From Daedaleopsis sinensis (lineage: Eukaryota > Basidiomycota > Agaricomycetes > Polyporales > Polyporaceae): a stretch of 64,000 nt of DNA. The position numbers and the translations under genes were made by a program. The stretch covers positions 3,782,001 to 3,846,000 of the forward strand of contig CM066304.1 in NCBI GenBank assembly GCA_033807695.1, read 5' to 3'. This document shows positions 24,560-36,651 of the stretch, one piece after another (the stretch's first letter is position 1; each line of letters starts with the position of its first letter). Under the pieces are notes generated by a model, which saw only the letters and a list, made by a program, of their open reading frames with translations, searched no databases and was not told where the DNA came from.

Positions 24560-26223
24560 TCACGCGCGGAAATAGGTCGCCATGCCTTGTAGGTTGCGGC
24601 CGTCTAAGCGTGCATAAAGTCAGCAAGTGCGGACGCGACTGAGCAATGCTGCACTCACTGATGATTACACCCGCAGCGCGAGCAGGACCCTGGATATTCA
24701 GGCTGGAAATCTTGCGTGCCTTGCCTGGGCCATCGAGAGAGAAGACCTCCACCGATGTGGCATTTGCGCCGAGCACATACAGGTAACTAGCATAGCCCAC
24801 AGCAGCACGGTCAGCGAAGTCAAGTGTGCCAGATGGATGGAGGAACTCGTACTCTTTGCCGCGGATCGTCGCCGTATCGCTGTCAATGGGCGAAGTGCCG
24901 GCAGGAAGTGCATACGTCTGTCCCAACACCCGTCAGCAGCTAACTCGGAGGACGTACGGCTCGTCGAGGGCACGCACCGCGACCACGCCTCCCTTCAAGC
25001 TCCCGTCGATGTGCACTTCGCGGACCACGTTCGCCCCGACGTCGATCGTGTAGTAGTTGCCCGTCTTCGCGCTCCGCGCTGACCAGCACGTCGCCATCTC
25101 CCCGGCCACCGCGACGGACGCCTGCCTGTTCTTCCCGCTGAAGTCGACGACGTCGAAGCCGACGCCCGGGTCCGCGAGCAGGAACGCGTTCTGCCCGGGG
25201 ATCGCCGTCAGCGCGAACGGGACCATGGCACCGCTCGGGGGCGCGTGCTGCGTGTGCTGCGCGGACAGCGCGCCGCTCCGCGCCTGCACGTCCCAGACCG
25301 CGATGTAGCCCGGGCCGTTCAGGCCCTTGTACGACGCGAGCAGCTTGCTGCCGTCCTCTGTGAACGCGATTTGGCTGACGGTGCCGGGGGGGCCGGTCGG
25401 GGGCGTGGTCTGGTTGAAGCCGAGGTAGCGGAGCGTGTTCGGGATGGCGACGAGGCCGAGCTTGCTGTCGACGGTGTAGCAGCTTGAGGACCGGTGAGTA
25501 ACAAGCGCGTGCACGGGACAGGTGGTGAGTGCCACTCACTTGACACCGTTGACGGCGCCGCCGTTGAGCACACACAGGCGGCTGCCGTCGCCGTTAAACG
25601 CGACAGAGACCGGGAACTCCCCTTCGGAGGATACAGGGTCGCCGATGAGTTCGATCCTGGTGGGCTTGCGTGGGTCGATGGAGAAGAGCGAGACCGTGTT
25701 AGAGCCGGGCTGGTGACAGAGATATTATTATTTTCGACAGAGGCATATGGGCTGTACGGACAGACGTACATTAACAGCTGCAAGAACGTTCCTCTTGGCG
25801 GAGACTTGGATGGACCCCTGCGAGAACAGACCGTCGACACCCGTGTTCCCGGCATTAGCTGTAACGCCGTGCAGTCCACGACCGCTCGCTGCAATCGCTC
25901 TGTCGAGCTTCTACTCGTGCAAATATATCAGTCCACATAGTATGATAAGTCCTGGGGTAGGAGGGCATACCAATGTACCATCGGAATTGATGCTTGCAGT
26001 AATGATCATGTTCTCTGCGGGCTCGTTGGTGATAACTGTGTGCGATGTATGAGTGGCAGATATCTTCACACTGGGTTCTGAACTCACAGTATACTGCGCC
26101 GTCAGGATGGCGTGCCGAAGCCTGGGTGAGCATCTTGACGGAAGAACGACGTTCGACGGCTGTCGCGGAAACAGCGGCGGTGATAGACAAGACATATGCG
26201 AGGAGAGTTGCACACAACTTCAT
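24560..26223 (-). CDS. secreted 3-carboxymuconate cyclase-like seven-bladed beta-propeller (lactonase family)
   Basis: Member of the 6-phosphogluconolactonase / 3-carboxy-cis,cis-muconate cyclase-like propellers, common among secreted proteins of wood-decay fungi. The start at 26223 gives a signal peptide, MKLCATLLAYVLSITAAVSATA. Blocks: ENMIITASINSDGTL, GSNTVSLFSIDP, FPVSVAFNGDGSRLCVLNGG, VSQIAFTEDGSKLLASYKG, GPGYIAVWDV, PFALTAIPGQNAFLLADPG and NYYTIDVGANVVREVHID. Then come DFADRAAVGYASYLYVLGANATSVEVFSLDGPG. The final intron splits GVII and NGRNLQGMATYFRA, with a TGA at 24560-24562; this gives the family's N-LxGM-TY ending. Catalytic competence is uncertain because residues vary in this secreted branch. 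Confidence 0.83.
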
Positions 26224-26393
26224 TCTGGTCGTGAAGTAGGAAAGAAGGTGCTTGAATGGGGTTGAATGAGTATGATCGTTACAATGCAGGAGCATCTGTG
26301 GGAAAGTGCTACTCACCGAGAAAGTGTGAATCAAAGAAATGGAGGTGAGGTGGGAGCCGCGAGGTGAAGACCCCTCACTTGCTTGGGGCATGC

Positions 26394-26402
26394 CTTATAT
26401 AT
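26394..26402 (-). promoter_or_regulatory. TATA box upstream of the propeller gene
   Basis: TATATAAGG on the minus strand, about 170 nt before the start codon at 26223. The spacing allows a 5' leader of about 140 nt. Confidence 0.4.
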
Positions 26403-27728
26403 CTGATCAGGACTTGAAGTCCGGCCGCGAAGACAGCGATCCCGATGCGCTAATCCTGGAAGTAGGAACGATGCCCATATGATGTGACGCTACATATGTC
26501 CATGCTTGTCTAAGCACGCCCGCCAGATCTCTGAAACATGGGAGAATGCGCTGAGCGCAAAAGTAAGCTGTCGTTGAAGCGAGTTGAGGAATTTGACTGC
26601 AACGGGTGTCGACTTACATATGCTGTGTTCAGGCGATCCACAACTTGTCAGCGCCAGGGTATGACGCGGGCACGCCCCATCACTGGCTATCAGAGGGCGG
26701 CCAGCAGGTCTTCAACGAGCCCTCTGCCTGTCACTGCCTGTCTCTCAATGTTCGACAGACAACTTCATCATGCTCTTGGGGCATAACATTGCAATAAAGG
26801 GCTTGAGACCTCGCCACAACTTAGCCCAGGTGACTGAACGTGAGCCAGACAACATAGTCTAAGTATCGGGCACAGCATCAACTCACCTGAGGTCGCGTGG
26901 AAACTTCTCAGACTCGCCGGACTATGTTCGTATCATTGCAGTGGACGCCATGTCGGCGTCATGATACCTCCGTTCTGCGGTAGTGTAAGCATTCGACTCG
27001 GGTGTGTAAGGCGCTGACCCACAGTCAATTTCTTCACACAGAAGGAGCTAAAATTGTCCGGTGTGTTGCGCGACGCGATGGGGGACGGCAAGGGGACCAG
27101 TGCGATTCAAACGCGGTTCTTGGTACATCCGAATTCGGTATGTGTAGCGCCCAATGTGTGCGAACATTCCAGCGCCTAAACTAGCGAGAACCCGGCGAGT
27201 CAGTGACTCTGCCACCAGCCTTGTGGCACTTCAAGTTGACTCTCCTTGCTGCATCACTGACCAAGACGGTGGGACGGCGGCGTACAGTAACCTACATAGG
27301 AAGGCCTATTCTCTGGGGGAACTAGAAGCTGGATTGACGAGCTTAGTCAAAAAAGTGGCCTCAAGTTAGGACGAACTTCAAGAGGGGGCGAGCCTGGAGC
27401 ATCTGCTTTACTTCAGTCACCCCGGGCCACAATATTCCTCCCGGCTCCATCTTTGCCTTATGCTCTGTCGACTGAGCGAAGCTGATGTGACGATGCCCTG
27501 GGCGGGAACCTACGACCACCAGACGACTTTTCTCACACTGTGACTGTGACTCATCCAAACATAGCACATCCAGAACGTTGTCGATGACCGCAGAACCTGA
27601 GAAGCATCGCCGGCGCTGATGTACTAGGACGACTAAGCCTTAAAGACACCTTCAACGACCATCTCTTTCAGTTCTCCTCGAGCCTCGACTTCTCTTACGC
27701 CGGGAGCCCATCTTCGACATCCTCCGCC
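26403..27728. other. 1.3-kb intergenic region, no gene seen
   Basis: It separates the divergent propeller gene and aldo-keto reductase. Short frames (for example 27154-27369 plus and 27361-27567 minus) are not conserved. No tRNA fold could be made. Confidence 0.4.
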
Positions 27729-29736
27729 ATGGCTTTCAACACCACTGCTTCCCCCACAGAGACTGAGCTTAGTCGCTACAGGGTATGTGCGCTCTATGCT
27801 GATCCATGTGCTGCACCGCTTCTAACGTTCCACCTTACCCGTAGCTGCTGTCGCCCTCGTCAGGCGGTATGTCGAGCAGCAATCAGATGGATGGGCTCGT
27901 ATAGACCGGCATTGACGACAAATTCGTTTGCAGTGCGCGTCTCGCCCCTTTGCCTCGGCGCAATGTCTCTCGGCCAGGCATGGGAGCAAGCGATGGCCGG
28001 ATGTACGTCTTCTCTGTTACCGAGTGTTTTCCGTCTACCCACTCATTAATCGTCAGCGGCCGGTGAGGAGGAGGCCTTCAAGGTCAGTTCGAGATATACT
28101 CGTGCGCCACAGATAACAGGCTGAGAGAAGTGGTATGACTAGTTCCTGGACGCTTACTGGGAGAAGGGCGGCAACTTCATCGATACCGCCAACAACTACC
28201 AAGAGGGGCAGGTAGGTGCAGCGTGTGTTCATTCCCACATCACCTCGTACTGATCGAAGCGTGATACAGAGCGAGAAGATCGTGGGCGCATGGATGAAAG
28301 AGCGCAAGAACCGTGACCAAATCGTGCTCGCTACGAAATACACCCTCGGGTACAGGAACTATGACCCGGAGGTGAAGTTGAAGGTGCATATTGCCACGGC
28401 TCCCTGGTACCCCGTTCAGCTGACCCAGGCAACCGTCCACAGATCAACTATCAAGGAAACCACAGAAAGAGTCTCCACCTCTCGGTCAGAAACCGCATAT
28501 CTCCGCCTTATAACGACCCTTGACCTGGTCGTGTATTTAGGTCAATGACAGTCTCAAGAAGTTGCAGACAGACTATATCGACCTACTGTACCTCCACATG
28601 TACGTGTGCCTTGGTGTCGAGGTCGTGGAAGAGAAAAGTATGCTGATCGATCGCACAGCTGGGACTACTCTGCGTCCATCCCAGAGATCATGCAGGCCCT
28701 CGACGCGCTCGTCAAACAGAACAAGGTTCTGTACCTCGGCATCTCCGATACGCCCGGTAAGCAAGCTTCACATCGCTCCCGGATACTAACGTTCACCGGT
28801 CGATAGCGTGGCTCGTCGTTAAGGCAAACGAGTACGCCCGCGCACACGGCATGGCGCAGTTCGTCGTCTGTGCGTACTTTCGTTAGGCAAGGCATCTAGG
28901 AACTGCTGAAAGCCCTCTCCCACGCACAGACCAGGGCCTCTGGAGCCTCACCGCGCGTGATCTCGAGCGTGAGATCCTGCCCATGTGCCGCGCAGAGGGT
29001 ATGGCCGTCGCGCCGTGGGGCGTTCTCGGGCAGGTGCGTCCTGGTCGTGGTCCTCGCTCTGCTTTTGCTGTCCCTCCGAAAGCACGCTGACATTCCATCT
29101 TCCGCGCCCCGCCCTGCCCTGCCCTGTCTTTTGTCTTCTGTCCTCCGACGACACCCGGGCTCCGCGTCCGCAGGGCAAGTACAAGACCGAGGCGGAGGTC
29201 AAGGCGCGCGCCGCGTTCCGGTACGGCCAGCCGCAGTCCGAGTCCGAGAAGGCGGTCAGCTCTGTGCTCGAGGCGGTCGCGGGCGAGCTCGGGGACGGCG
29301 CGACGCTCGGCGCGGTCGCGGTCGCGTGGGCGATGCACAAGGCGCCGTACGTGTTCCCCGTCGTCGGCGGGCGGAACGTGCATCAGCTGGAGGAGGTCAT
29401 CAAGGTGCGTTTACGCCTCTCTCTCTCTCTTCTTTGCATCGTTGAGGGGGTGGTTGTGGTTGTGGTTGTGGCTGTGAAGAGCCTTGGGCTCAAGAGGGCT
29501 CCGGTGTCGTCGTTATGGGCGCGCGCTGACCTGTGAACAAGGGCTTGGACATCGTGCTCAGCCCGGAGCAGATCAAGGCGCTCGAGGACGCCGCACCGTT
29601 CACGCTCGGGTTCCCGTACAGCCTGTTCGGCACAGACCCCGCCGTCGGGGACACGCAGCCGCCCTGGTTCGTCAACGCTGTCGGGGTCATGAAGTGGGTC
29701 AAGACCCCGCTGCCGATCAGGCCCGGAAATCTGTGA
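27729..29736 (+). CDS. aldo-keto reductase, aryl-alcohol dehydrogenase (AAD) type
   Basis: NADPH-dependent reductase of the AKR9-like aryl-alcohol dehydrogenase group, which in wood-decay fungi interconverts aryl aldehydes and alcohols. The start at 27729 (MAFNTTASPTETELSRYR) is followed by LGAMSLGQAWE, FLDAYWEKGGNFIDTANNYQEG (catalytic Asp and Tyr), QIVLATKYTLGYRN (catalytic Lys) and YIDLLYLHIWD (catalytic His across an intron). Next are NKVLYLGISDTPAWLVVKANEYAR, LEREILPMCRAEGMAVAPWGVLGQG, LGAVAVAWAMHKAPYVFPVVGGR, and a C-terminal QPPWFVNAVGVMKWVKTPLPIRPGNL. All four tetrad residues are seen. Around ten exons. One intron, near 29430-29480, is TGTGGT-repetitive. Confidence 0.9.
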
Positions 29737-30182
29737 GGGCCTGGCGTGGTGTGTCGTGTGCAGGTGCGACTACTATGCGACGAGAAGAAGTCTACGAGAA
29801 TCCGACGGCTGCTGAGGAGGCTCGGTATCCATTGTATTACTATACGCTTCTTGCGGCGACTCAAAGCAATCATGTGCAGCTGAGGCTGGTGTGTTGAAAC
29901 GGAATGTGATATGTTCTTGATGTACTTGTCCGTATGAACATGTGGCTCGAGCTCGCTTGTGCTGGATGCCAATCTTGCATGATTGACGATCACTCTGTTA
30001 AGCATCTGTAGTCCTAACTTTTGTTGATTGGTGAAGCTCAGGGTATGGCTACAGCCTAGCGTATACATACAGTTCCCGTTGCAGAGTGCAGGAGACATTG
30101 TACAACAATAGTACCCATGCGCGCATGCAATAGTAAAATAAGCTACTCACAGCAATCTCCAACGTCGACGTCGGACGCCATA
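29737..30182. other. convergent 3' flanks
   Basis: 446 bp between the stops of the aldo-keto reductase and the hydrolase. Nothing recognisable beyond presumed 3' untranslated regions. Confidence 0.4.
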
Positions 30183-32107
30183 CTACATCGCATCGATCCA
30201 CTTGCTCGCCCGCTGGAGCGCCTCCGTGCGCTCGGGCTCGTGCCACCGCATGACCACAAAGTCGTGGATGGCGTCGGGCGGGATGTCCTCCGTGACCGCG
30301 ACCCCCGCCGCCCGGAGGCCTTCGAGTAGCGCCTTCGCGTCGTCGAGCAAGCGCTCCGCCCCGCCCGCGATCACGTAGCTCTCCGGGAAGCCCTTCCAGA
30401 GGCCCTCTGCGGGGGCGGCGCACGCGAGAGACACGGGCGAGATGTACGGGCACGTCTGCACGACGTCGAACCCCAGCGGGCCCTGGATGCCCGCCACGCC
30501 GTACCTGCCGAACACCTGCTCCGGCTGCTCCGCAGCCTGCACCTGCGCCTGGCGCCCGAACATATCTGTGGGGGCGTTCGCGACCGTCGACGATTCGGGG
30601 CCGCGCCGGGACATGGACAGATCGAGCCAGGGGGACACGGCGAGCACGCGCGCGGGCGGCGGGAGGCCCGGGAGCGGGTTGTGCACGAGGTAGAGCGCGA
30701 GCACGACTGCGAGGTTTCCCCCCGCGGAGTCGCCGGCGAGGACGATGTTCGCGGGCGCGAAGCCGGCGTCGTGCACGAGGTAGCGGTACGCGGCGAGCGC
30801 GTCAAGGAGCGCGGCGGGGAACGGGTTCGCGGGCGGGTGCGGGGCGGACGCGGTGAGCCGGTAGTCGACGGCGAAGATGCGCTCGAGCGAGGCGGAGTGC
30901 TCGAGGAGGCCGCGGGTGAAGTTTGCGGTGATGTCGGAGGGGTTGCCGGTGCCGATCTGTCGGTGGTGCGTGAGTTCAGATTGTCTGCGCGTGCCGGATT
31001 TCGTGATGTGTATCAGTGTGTATCTGAGTCTTAGGGAAGGACAGCACAGCAAGACGAAAGGTAGAGAGACGGGCCGCCAGACGGTCCTAGCCGTCTTGCG
31101 GCTACCACGTCGAATCGACCTATTTGTGTGGGCCCTATTCGCTCCATACACGACATGCAATGGCCAAACTCAATGGCTCGGAAATTGAGGAGGAACTGGG
31201 TCGTCAGTGACACGCTCCGGCCAAGTCAAAAGGCAGGAAAGTCATCAATTTTGAACGATCTCCCGGTCTCTGAATGGGTAGCTGGACAGGTGACTTCGTC
31301 CTGCGATCGGAAAGTATTTTGACAATCGCCCAACAGTCTTCGTAGCGTATTGCAAAATATGGCAGCCTTGGGTCTGTGGCAGTATAAAACAGGATACAAT
31401 GACCGTCAAGACACGGTCCGGCCATTGGGCCCAGGTATCTGTCCAGCCTCCCATTCGGAGGCTGGGAAACCGTCCCATAGTGGAGAGCTTCAAGTACTCG
31501 GCGTTTCTCAGAAATCAGCCGGAATGTCTCATGTTCCAGCTGATTTCCCAAAGATTTTAGACTTCGGTCGTTGCACGTCGTGATAGCAAACTCGCAGGAA
31601 ACTTCGGCCAATGGCGACGAGACCGATCTCATCAGAGACACAGGAATCAAAACGTAGACTCACGTAGAAAGCCCCGCCGTGCATGTGTAGGACCGTCTTC
31701 TCTCCCGGTTTGGCCTTCGGACCAGCCCAAGATGATCCCTTTTTGAGGAGCCAGTAGCCCGCGATCTTTGCTGGAGTCACACCTGTCTTCTCTGCAAGTT
31801 GTCCAACTTCCCCAACGACGTACTCGTCGGACACCGGCTCTACCCAGACAAACTTGGCGTCTACGAGTTTGCTATCAGGAACTTCGGCCAGAGGATCCCT
31901 CTTGCTACGACCAGGGGAGAGCCGGAGGCTGAAGAGCTCCTGTAATGTGCGTACGATCATAGCACGTTTGAGGGTCCATCCTGAGCGCGGTCTGCGTGCG
32001 CGCGAGAGGTAGCGTATGAACCAGACCGGAGCCTTGAAAGCGAGAGAGGAGACAAAGTAGGTGAGGTAGAGAGCCTTGAACGGCTGATAATCGACGAGCT
32101 TGGCCAT
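30183..32107 (-). CDS. alpha/beta hydrolase, hormone-sensitive-lipase (HSL) family, with a 707-nt intron
   Basis: Esterase/lipase of the HSL group. The start at 32107 gives MAKLVDYQPFKALYLTYFVSS, a membrane-associated N-terminus. Exon 1 runs to the oxyanion motif VLHMHGGAFY. A donor GTGAGT at 31663 and acceptor ACAG at 30957 remove 707 nt, and exon 2 continues IGTGNPSDITANFTRGLLE, FAVDYRLT, the nucleophile motif LAGDSAGGNLAVVLALYL, VLAVSPWLDLSMS, and the catalytic Asp/His region FPESYVIAGGAERLLDDAKALLE and PPDAIHDFVVM. The spliced join HGGAFY-IGTGNP matches what is usual in basidiomycete relatives. The catalytic triad appears complete. The intron is described separately. Confidence 0.88.
31073..31102. 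repeat. inverted repeat in intron
   Basis: Twelve-position arms with a single C/T mismatch around the loop TCCTA-G; close to the 3' end of the 707-nt intron. Confidence 0.7.
31443..31465. repeat. inverted repeat in intron
   Basis: CCAGCCTCC and GGAGGCTGG form a perfect 9-bp stem with the loop CATTC. Confidence 0.75.
31511..31547. repeat. inverted repeat in intron
   Basis: GAAATCAGCcGGAA and TTCCaGCTGATTTC form a 14-position stem with one mismatch and a 9-nt loop. Confidence 0.75.
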
Positions 32108-32925
32108 GCAAGTGTGAGACGACGGTCAACCGTGATGGGCTGGTGAGAACATGAACCTGATATGAACGACACCGGCTTCTACCGGCTTGCGGCAATCCGT
32201 GAGCTGCGCAGTGCGCATGCGTGATAGAGGTGATTGAGATGGGCCGTGTGCGTGCACTGTGTATTACGGCGATATCGGGGACGTCATTAACACTGATCAC
32301 GTCGCGCTAGGCCTTGAGATAAGTCAGAGTCATCCCGTCGAAGGAGTATTGATGAGATAACCAGTGCTTAAACATCGCAAGAGGATGAGGAGGAGGAGGA
32401 GGATGTCTTCACGGACAATGGGGGTCAAAGGATGATAAAGGACTTCAGGGAGGTCGAGGAGAGGCGGTCGTGACTGGCAGGCGCCTTGGCATTAGACGCT
32501 CGTTGTATGCTTCCGTCGCGTCCGAACTGAATTTCAGTTTGAATCCATCATGACCATGTGAGTACCATTAGAATCAGCTCCCACAACGAACCTCAATCAT
32601 CTCGGCCTTGAATCCGATGCCAGTACCTCCTGGTGACGAGGTAGCAGCAGGGTCACTGTACTAAGTATGCAACGGTGCGTATCAAACATCAGTTTCTAAA
32701 CGGGGTTCTTCGGAATACTGATCATTGCGTACGCACTAGTCCTAGCGCCCTTAGATATTTCATCACGCTATGTAAAAGAACCGCCCTCGGCGTCGTCGTC
32801 AGCATGACATTGATACATGTCCATGATCGCCTCGGACCAATACATAAGCTGACCTCGACCGAAATGATTCACGCCCCCTCCATCGCGCCTCAAATACCTC
32901 GGTCCTCGAATCTCCAGGGACTCCA
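32108..32925. other. divergent promoter region, hydrolase / 7-TM gene
   Basis: It holds a GGA microsatellite at about 32382-32400. Short frames at 32675-32950 (plus) and 32768-32992 (minus) are not conserved. No gene was seen. Confidence 0.4.
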
Positions 32926-34462
32926 TTGGATCTCGGTGCTGCCTACATAGCAGCTGGTATGGCTCGTCCAGACTTCCCGATCGATGAGGCATACCTCATC
33001 GGAGGTTGGTTAGCGTCCTTCTTTTGGGGTGAGTTCAAGCAACTACCCACTTGTACATGTCTAATAAAACGCGCAGGGTTCTATACATTGCTCTTTGGCA
33101 TGTCAATGCATACTATCTACCGGACACGCAAAGAAGGGATCAACATCTTCACCACTGTGTCGATTGTGCTTCTGTGAGTGACTTTGCGTTCTCGTCCGCG
33201 TATAGGCTCCACACCAACACGGATCGACGTAGCTATCTGCTAGCAACCATACACATGTCACTCGCTCTCGTTCGTCTGATTCAAGGTTTCATCTTCTACC
33301 GCGACACCATCGGCCCTGTTCTTTACTTCGCCAATATTTCTGTGCGCCTAAACATGGCGAAGGATTACATTTACATCACAAACGTAAGTTTCTGCTCCGC
33401 CTTCCCTCGCGGCCTATCTACACCCTTCGATTCTGACATTCTTCACCGATGTAGCTCGTGCTGGGTGACTTGGTCGTTGTCTGGCGGTTGTATGTCGTCT
33501 GGGGCAAGAACATCTGGGTTGCACTCTTCCCCGTTATCATGATCATCGGCGAGCTTGGTGCGTACCATGTCGCTGGTCATGCGCAGTCAGTGTTTCCTGA
33601 CAGGACTGCCTTCCGCCCAGTCGCCGGGTACGGCTCTATCTCCCAATGGTTGCTCCCCAATCCCGTGCCAGTGACGATGGTTCACTGGGGGACCGCGATG
33701 TTCATCATGTCCATGGCCACGAACATCCTTGTCACCGCTGCTATCGCGTCCCGCATTTGGTGCGCCTCTCTCACACCCTCCACCGTGGAACCGGCGCCGG
33801 CCACTGACTGTCTCGGTTCTTTAACAGGTACGTCACCAGGCGCACGCAGCAAATTATGGGCGTCGAGTACAACGACCGCTACAGCCGCGTGCTCCTCCTC
33901 ATCATCGAGTCTGGCGCGCTCATCGCCACTACGAAGCTCATTGAGTTCACGCTCTTCAAGCTCTCCCCCGTTGACGGCCTCATCGGCCTCAACGCCCTCT
34001 ACATCATCTACGAGGCCATGCCCCAGATCACTGTGAGTCTCCCCATTTATTCACCCGTATACCCCGCGTCTACGCACCTCTCGTGCCTTCATCGCGCCTG
34101 CCTGCTGACCGGACGCCCGTCGCCTGCCTGCACAGGGCCTCGTACCCACCGCGATAATCTACGCCGTCAACAACGGCTTCACGCAGAAGGACTCGTACTA
34201 CACGACGGGCGGCCTGAACGCCGGCACGCTCGTCTTCGGCAGCCGCTCGGGCTTCGAGACCGCGACGGAGCCGACGGCGGCCGCGGACACGATGTCGCTC
34301 TCGACCGTCGGGTTCGCGTCTCCGGCGGTCGAGGACTTCCCGGCGAAGCTGCCGCGAAGGAAGGCGATCGCGGTGCTCGGCGGGGAGGAGGAGAAGATCG
34401 AGTTTGGGCGCAGATCGGAGGGCTCGCGCTCGGCGTCGTCGGTGCATTTGCAGACGGTCTGA
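32926..34462 (+). CDS. basidiomycete orphan seven-TM protein
   Basis: Typical Agaricomycete multi-copy membrane protein with seven helices and no assigned function. The start is either 32926 or the in-frame ATG at 32959 (MARPDFPIDEAYLIGGW). Helices in order: LIGGWLASFFWGFYTLLFGMS, INIFTTVSIVLLYLLATIHMS with the following ALVRLIQGFIFY, NLVLGDLVVVWRLYVVWGKN, VALFPVIMIIGELGAYHV, TAMFIMSMATNILVTAAIASRIW and VLLLIIESGALIATTKLIEF. The last is LIGLNALYIIYEAMPQITGLVPTAIIYAVN. A Ser/Thr-rich cytosolic tail ends SASSVHLQTV. About seven exons with short introns. The conserved motif WRLYVVWGKN marks the family. Function is unknown. A GPCR-like role is sometimes suggested but not shown by anything here. 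Confidence 0.75.
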
Positions 34463-34827
34463 GTTTGGGGTTTCTAGTTGGACGATCGCGTTTGCGTCCC
34501 GGGTCCGCGCTCTGCACACCCGATCGGCCTTTTCAGCACCGCTGGGCTGGGCTAGCGTTGTGTGTTGCCTCATGTCCTGTGTCGCGGAAAGACTGCCGAT
34601 GTAGCTGATAGCTCATTGCTACCACTTTCTGAGACGTCATTGGAGAGAAGTTCATGAGGAGTCCACGAGCATTGTTGTACAGTATGCGATACCCAGATAT
34701 CCAAGGAATGTGTACTACGGACTACTTGCCTAACCCTCGATGTCTGATAGTACATCTTCAGCCGCTTCGTTAGTCGAATAGGCCATCAGTCCTGGCAGAT
34801 CACAGATCCAACACGGGGTTCACCCAT
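34463..34827. other. convergent 3' flanks
   Basis: 365 bp between the stops of the 7-TM gene and the acyltransferase. No feature was seen. Confidence 0.4.
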
Positions 34828-36651
34828 TTAATACGCAACCACCGTCGGGCCTGCCGCATCCCCAACAAGCGCACCCCATATACGCGCGACCGCAGCCTCA
34901 AGACTGCCCTCGCGCCCCGCCTTGACGTTGAACGTCGCCTCGCACGCGCCCTCGTCCGTACACCACTCCCCAGTCGGGGTGCGCACAGGGTTCGAAGGGA
35001 ACATCATCACGTAGTTGTCCGTCGGGACCGTGTCCGGGTGCTGCCAACACACCGTACCCGGGTGCCCAAAGTGCGCGGACGCCCAGTCATGTCTGTAACA
35101 CAGCGATGACCATCAGTGACAAGTACTTCAACGCCGTCCCGCACGATCCCAGCCTATGTCCCGTGGCCAGAGACCGGAGACACGGACACGGACACGGACA
35201 CGGTGACAGAGGCAGGAGGAGGACGCACGTACCGGTAGCTGGAGTTGACGATGACGTGCCCGGGGGTCTCGAGGATACAGTGTCCGAGGCGGCCTTTTGC
35301 CGCCGCGAGCCACTCCTGCCCGGCGAGCGCGAGGAAGTCGTGCACGTACGCCGGGTCGCGCGTGCGCGCGATGGACGCACGGACCGCACGTGCGTACACG
35401 AGCACGGTCGCATGAACGTTGTCAATGTCTCTTGCGTGCGAGTCGCCGCCAGCCGACACGTCGACGGGGTCGGTAACGGCGTACAGGAGCCCATTACCGA
35501 CGGCATCCTTGCGGAGCACGTTGGGATTGACACCCCTGCACTGTAGCGATGCTGTCAGCGACGCGCTACACGTCCGCAGTGAGACCAGGGAGGCGACGCA
35601 CGTTCACAACGTTCGAGATCTGCGTGACCGGGGTGTCGTACGCCGCATTGAGCGCGGCGACGACGAACGCGCTCAGCGCATCTTGGCGCGTAAGCTTTAG
35701 CTTAGAGCCATCAGCACTAAGGAGGCTTCCTGGAGTACTGGCGTCGTGGCGGAGAATCGCGTCGTGCAGCTGCGCGACCTGCGCGCTCGTGAACCGGATG
35801 TCGACACGGCGGATCGGGAACGGCGCGAATATCGAGACGGGGATGTCGTCGAGCGGGAACGTGTGGAACAGGAGCGGAGGCAGCCGCGCGCGCATGTACT
35901 CCCGGCGGGCCGCGTCGAGCTCGGGGCTGAGCCGTGTAGACTCGGTGCGCGCGTCGAGGTGCACTGGGGGCGGCTCGAGGACACCACTGGGGGCGGCCCC
36001 GGGCGCGAAGTGTTGCGACCAGGTGCGGAGGAACTTGAGGACGATGTAAAGGTCAGCGACAGTGTGCGAGCAGGAGATGCCGACGAGCGTCTCGTGCGGG
36101 GTGGTCGTTATCGTCGCTTTGAGCAGCTCGGGCTCGGCGCCGCTCAGGAGCGCGAGTGGGTTGATCTTCTCGATTGAGGGCCCCGGGCGGGGGCGCGTGA
36201 CGGCGTTGGTGGGTCCTGCGGACGGGTCCCAGCTCGGTTCGAGCTCGTGTTTGACGGTGAGGGGGATGGGCTGCAGAGGCTGCAACGAGATCTGTGGACT
36301 CAGAGATGTGTAAGACTCGGTTCGAGGGACAGAGTTGAGCGTGTGCGATGTGTGGACTGACCGCCCATTGTGGCTCTTTGACCAGTCGCCCGCAGAAGAG
36401 CGGGAAGACGCCGAGGGTGCGTGCTAGGGCATCTCGAAGCTGCGATAGCTCGAGTCGTGCCGGGATGATATAGGAGATGTCCAGCTGTCAAGCGTATGAG
36501 CATTTTTGTATTCAAAAGACATGCTGGCCCTCTACGAACGACTTACCGTGAAGTTAATCAACAGGTCATTAGTGTTGAGTAAGTATAACTCCTCCTCTAC
36601 AAGAGCAGACGATCCAGATGGATGGACAAGTTCGCGTTTGTCTTGAGACAT
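34828..36651 (-). CDS. BAHD-like acyltransferase (transferase family, Tri101-related)
   Basis: Acyl-CoA-dependent O- or N-acyltransferase fold. The start at 36651 gives MSQDKRELVHPSGSSALVEEE, YLLNTNDLLINFT, then exons LDISYIIPARLELSQLRDALARTLGVFPLFCGRLV, ISLQPLQPIPLTV and PLALLSGAEPELLKATITTTP. The active-site HxxxD is in LVGISCSHTVADLYIVLKFLRTW. Later parts: VDIRFTSAQVAQLHDAIL, LTRQDALSAFVVAALNAAYDTP, GNGLLYAVTDPVDV, and SYRHDWASAHFGHPG in the place of the BAHD DFGWG motif, so that structural motif is degenerate. The C-terminus is DNYVMMFPSNPV and GPTVVAY. It has a full set of BAHD-like segments, about 450 aa. The substrate is unknown. No PKS, NRPS or terpene gene is near. Confidence 0.78.

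Larger units (their letters stand above)
30957..31663 (-). other. oversized intron (707 nt) with three hairpins
   Basis: Other introns in the window are about 50-70 nt. This one holds three inverted repeats. 31073-31102 has arms GCCGCcAGACGG/CCGTCTtGCGGC, 31443-31465 has perfect 9-bp arms around 5 nt, and 31511-31547 has 14-bp arms with one mismatch around 9 nt. A 148-codon frame on the gene's own strand (31204-31650) lies inside but matches no family I know. Confidence 0.7.

Noticed and set aside
32382..32400. GGA repeat as a possible CRISPR- or element-like array
   Set aside because: Simple microsatellite only; CRISPR is not expected in a eukaryotic genome.
34179..34517. Minus-strand frames over the 7-TM gene's last exon
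   Set aside because: GC-rich antisense shadows of the coding tail.
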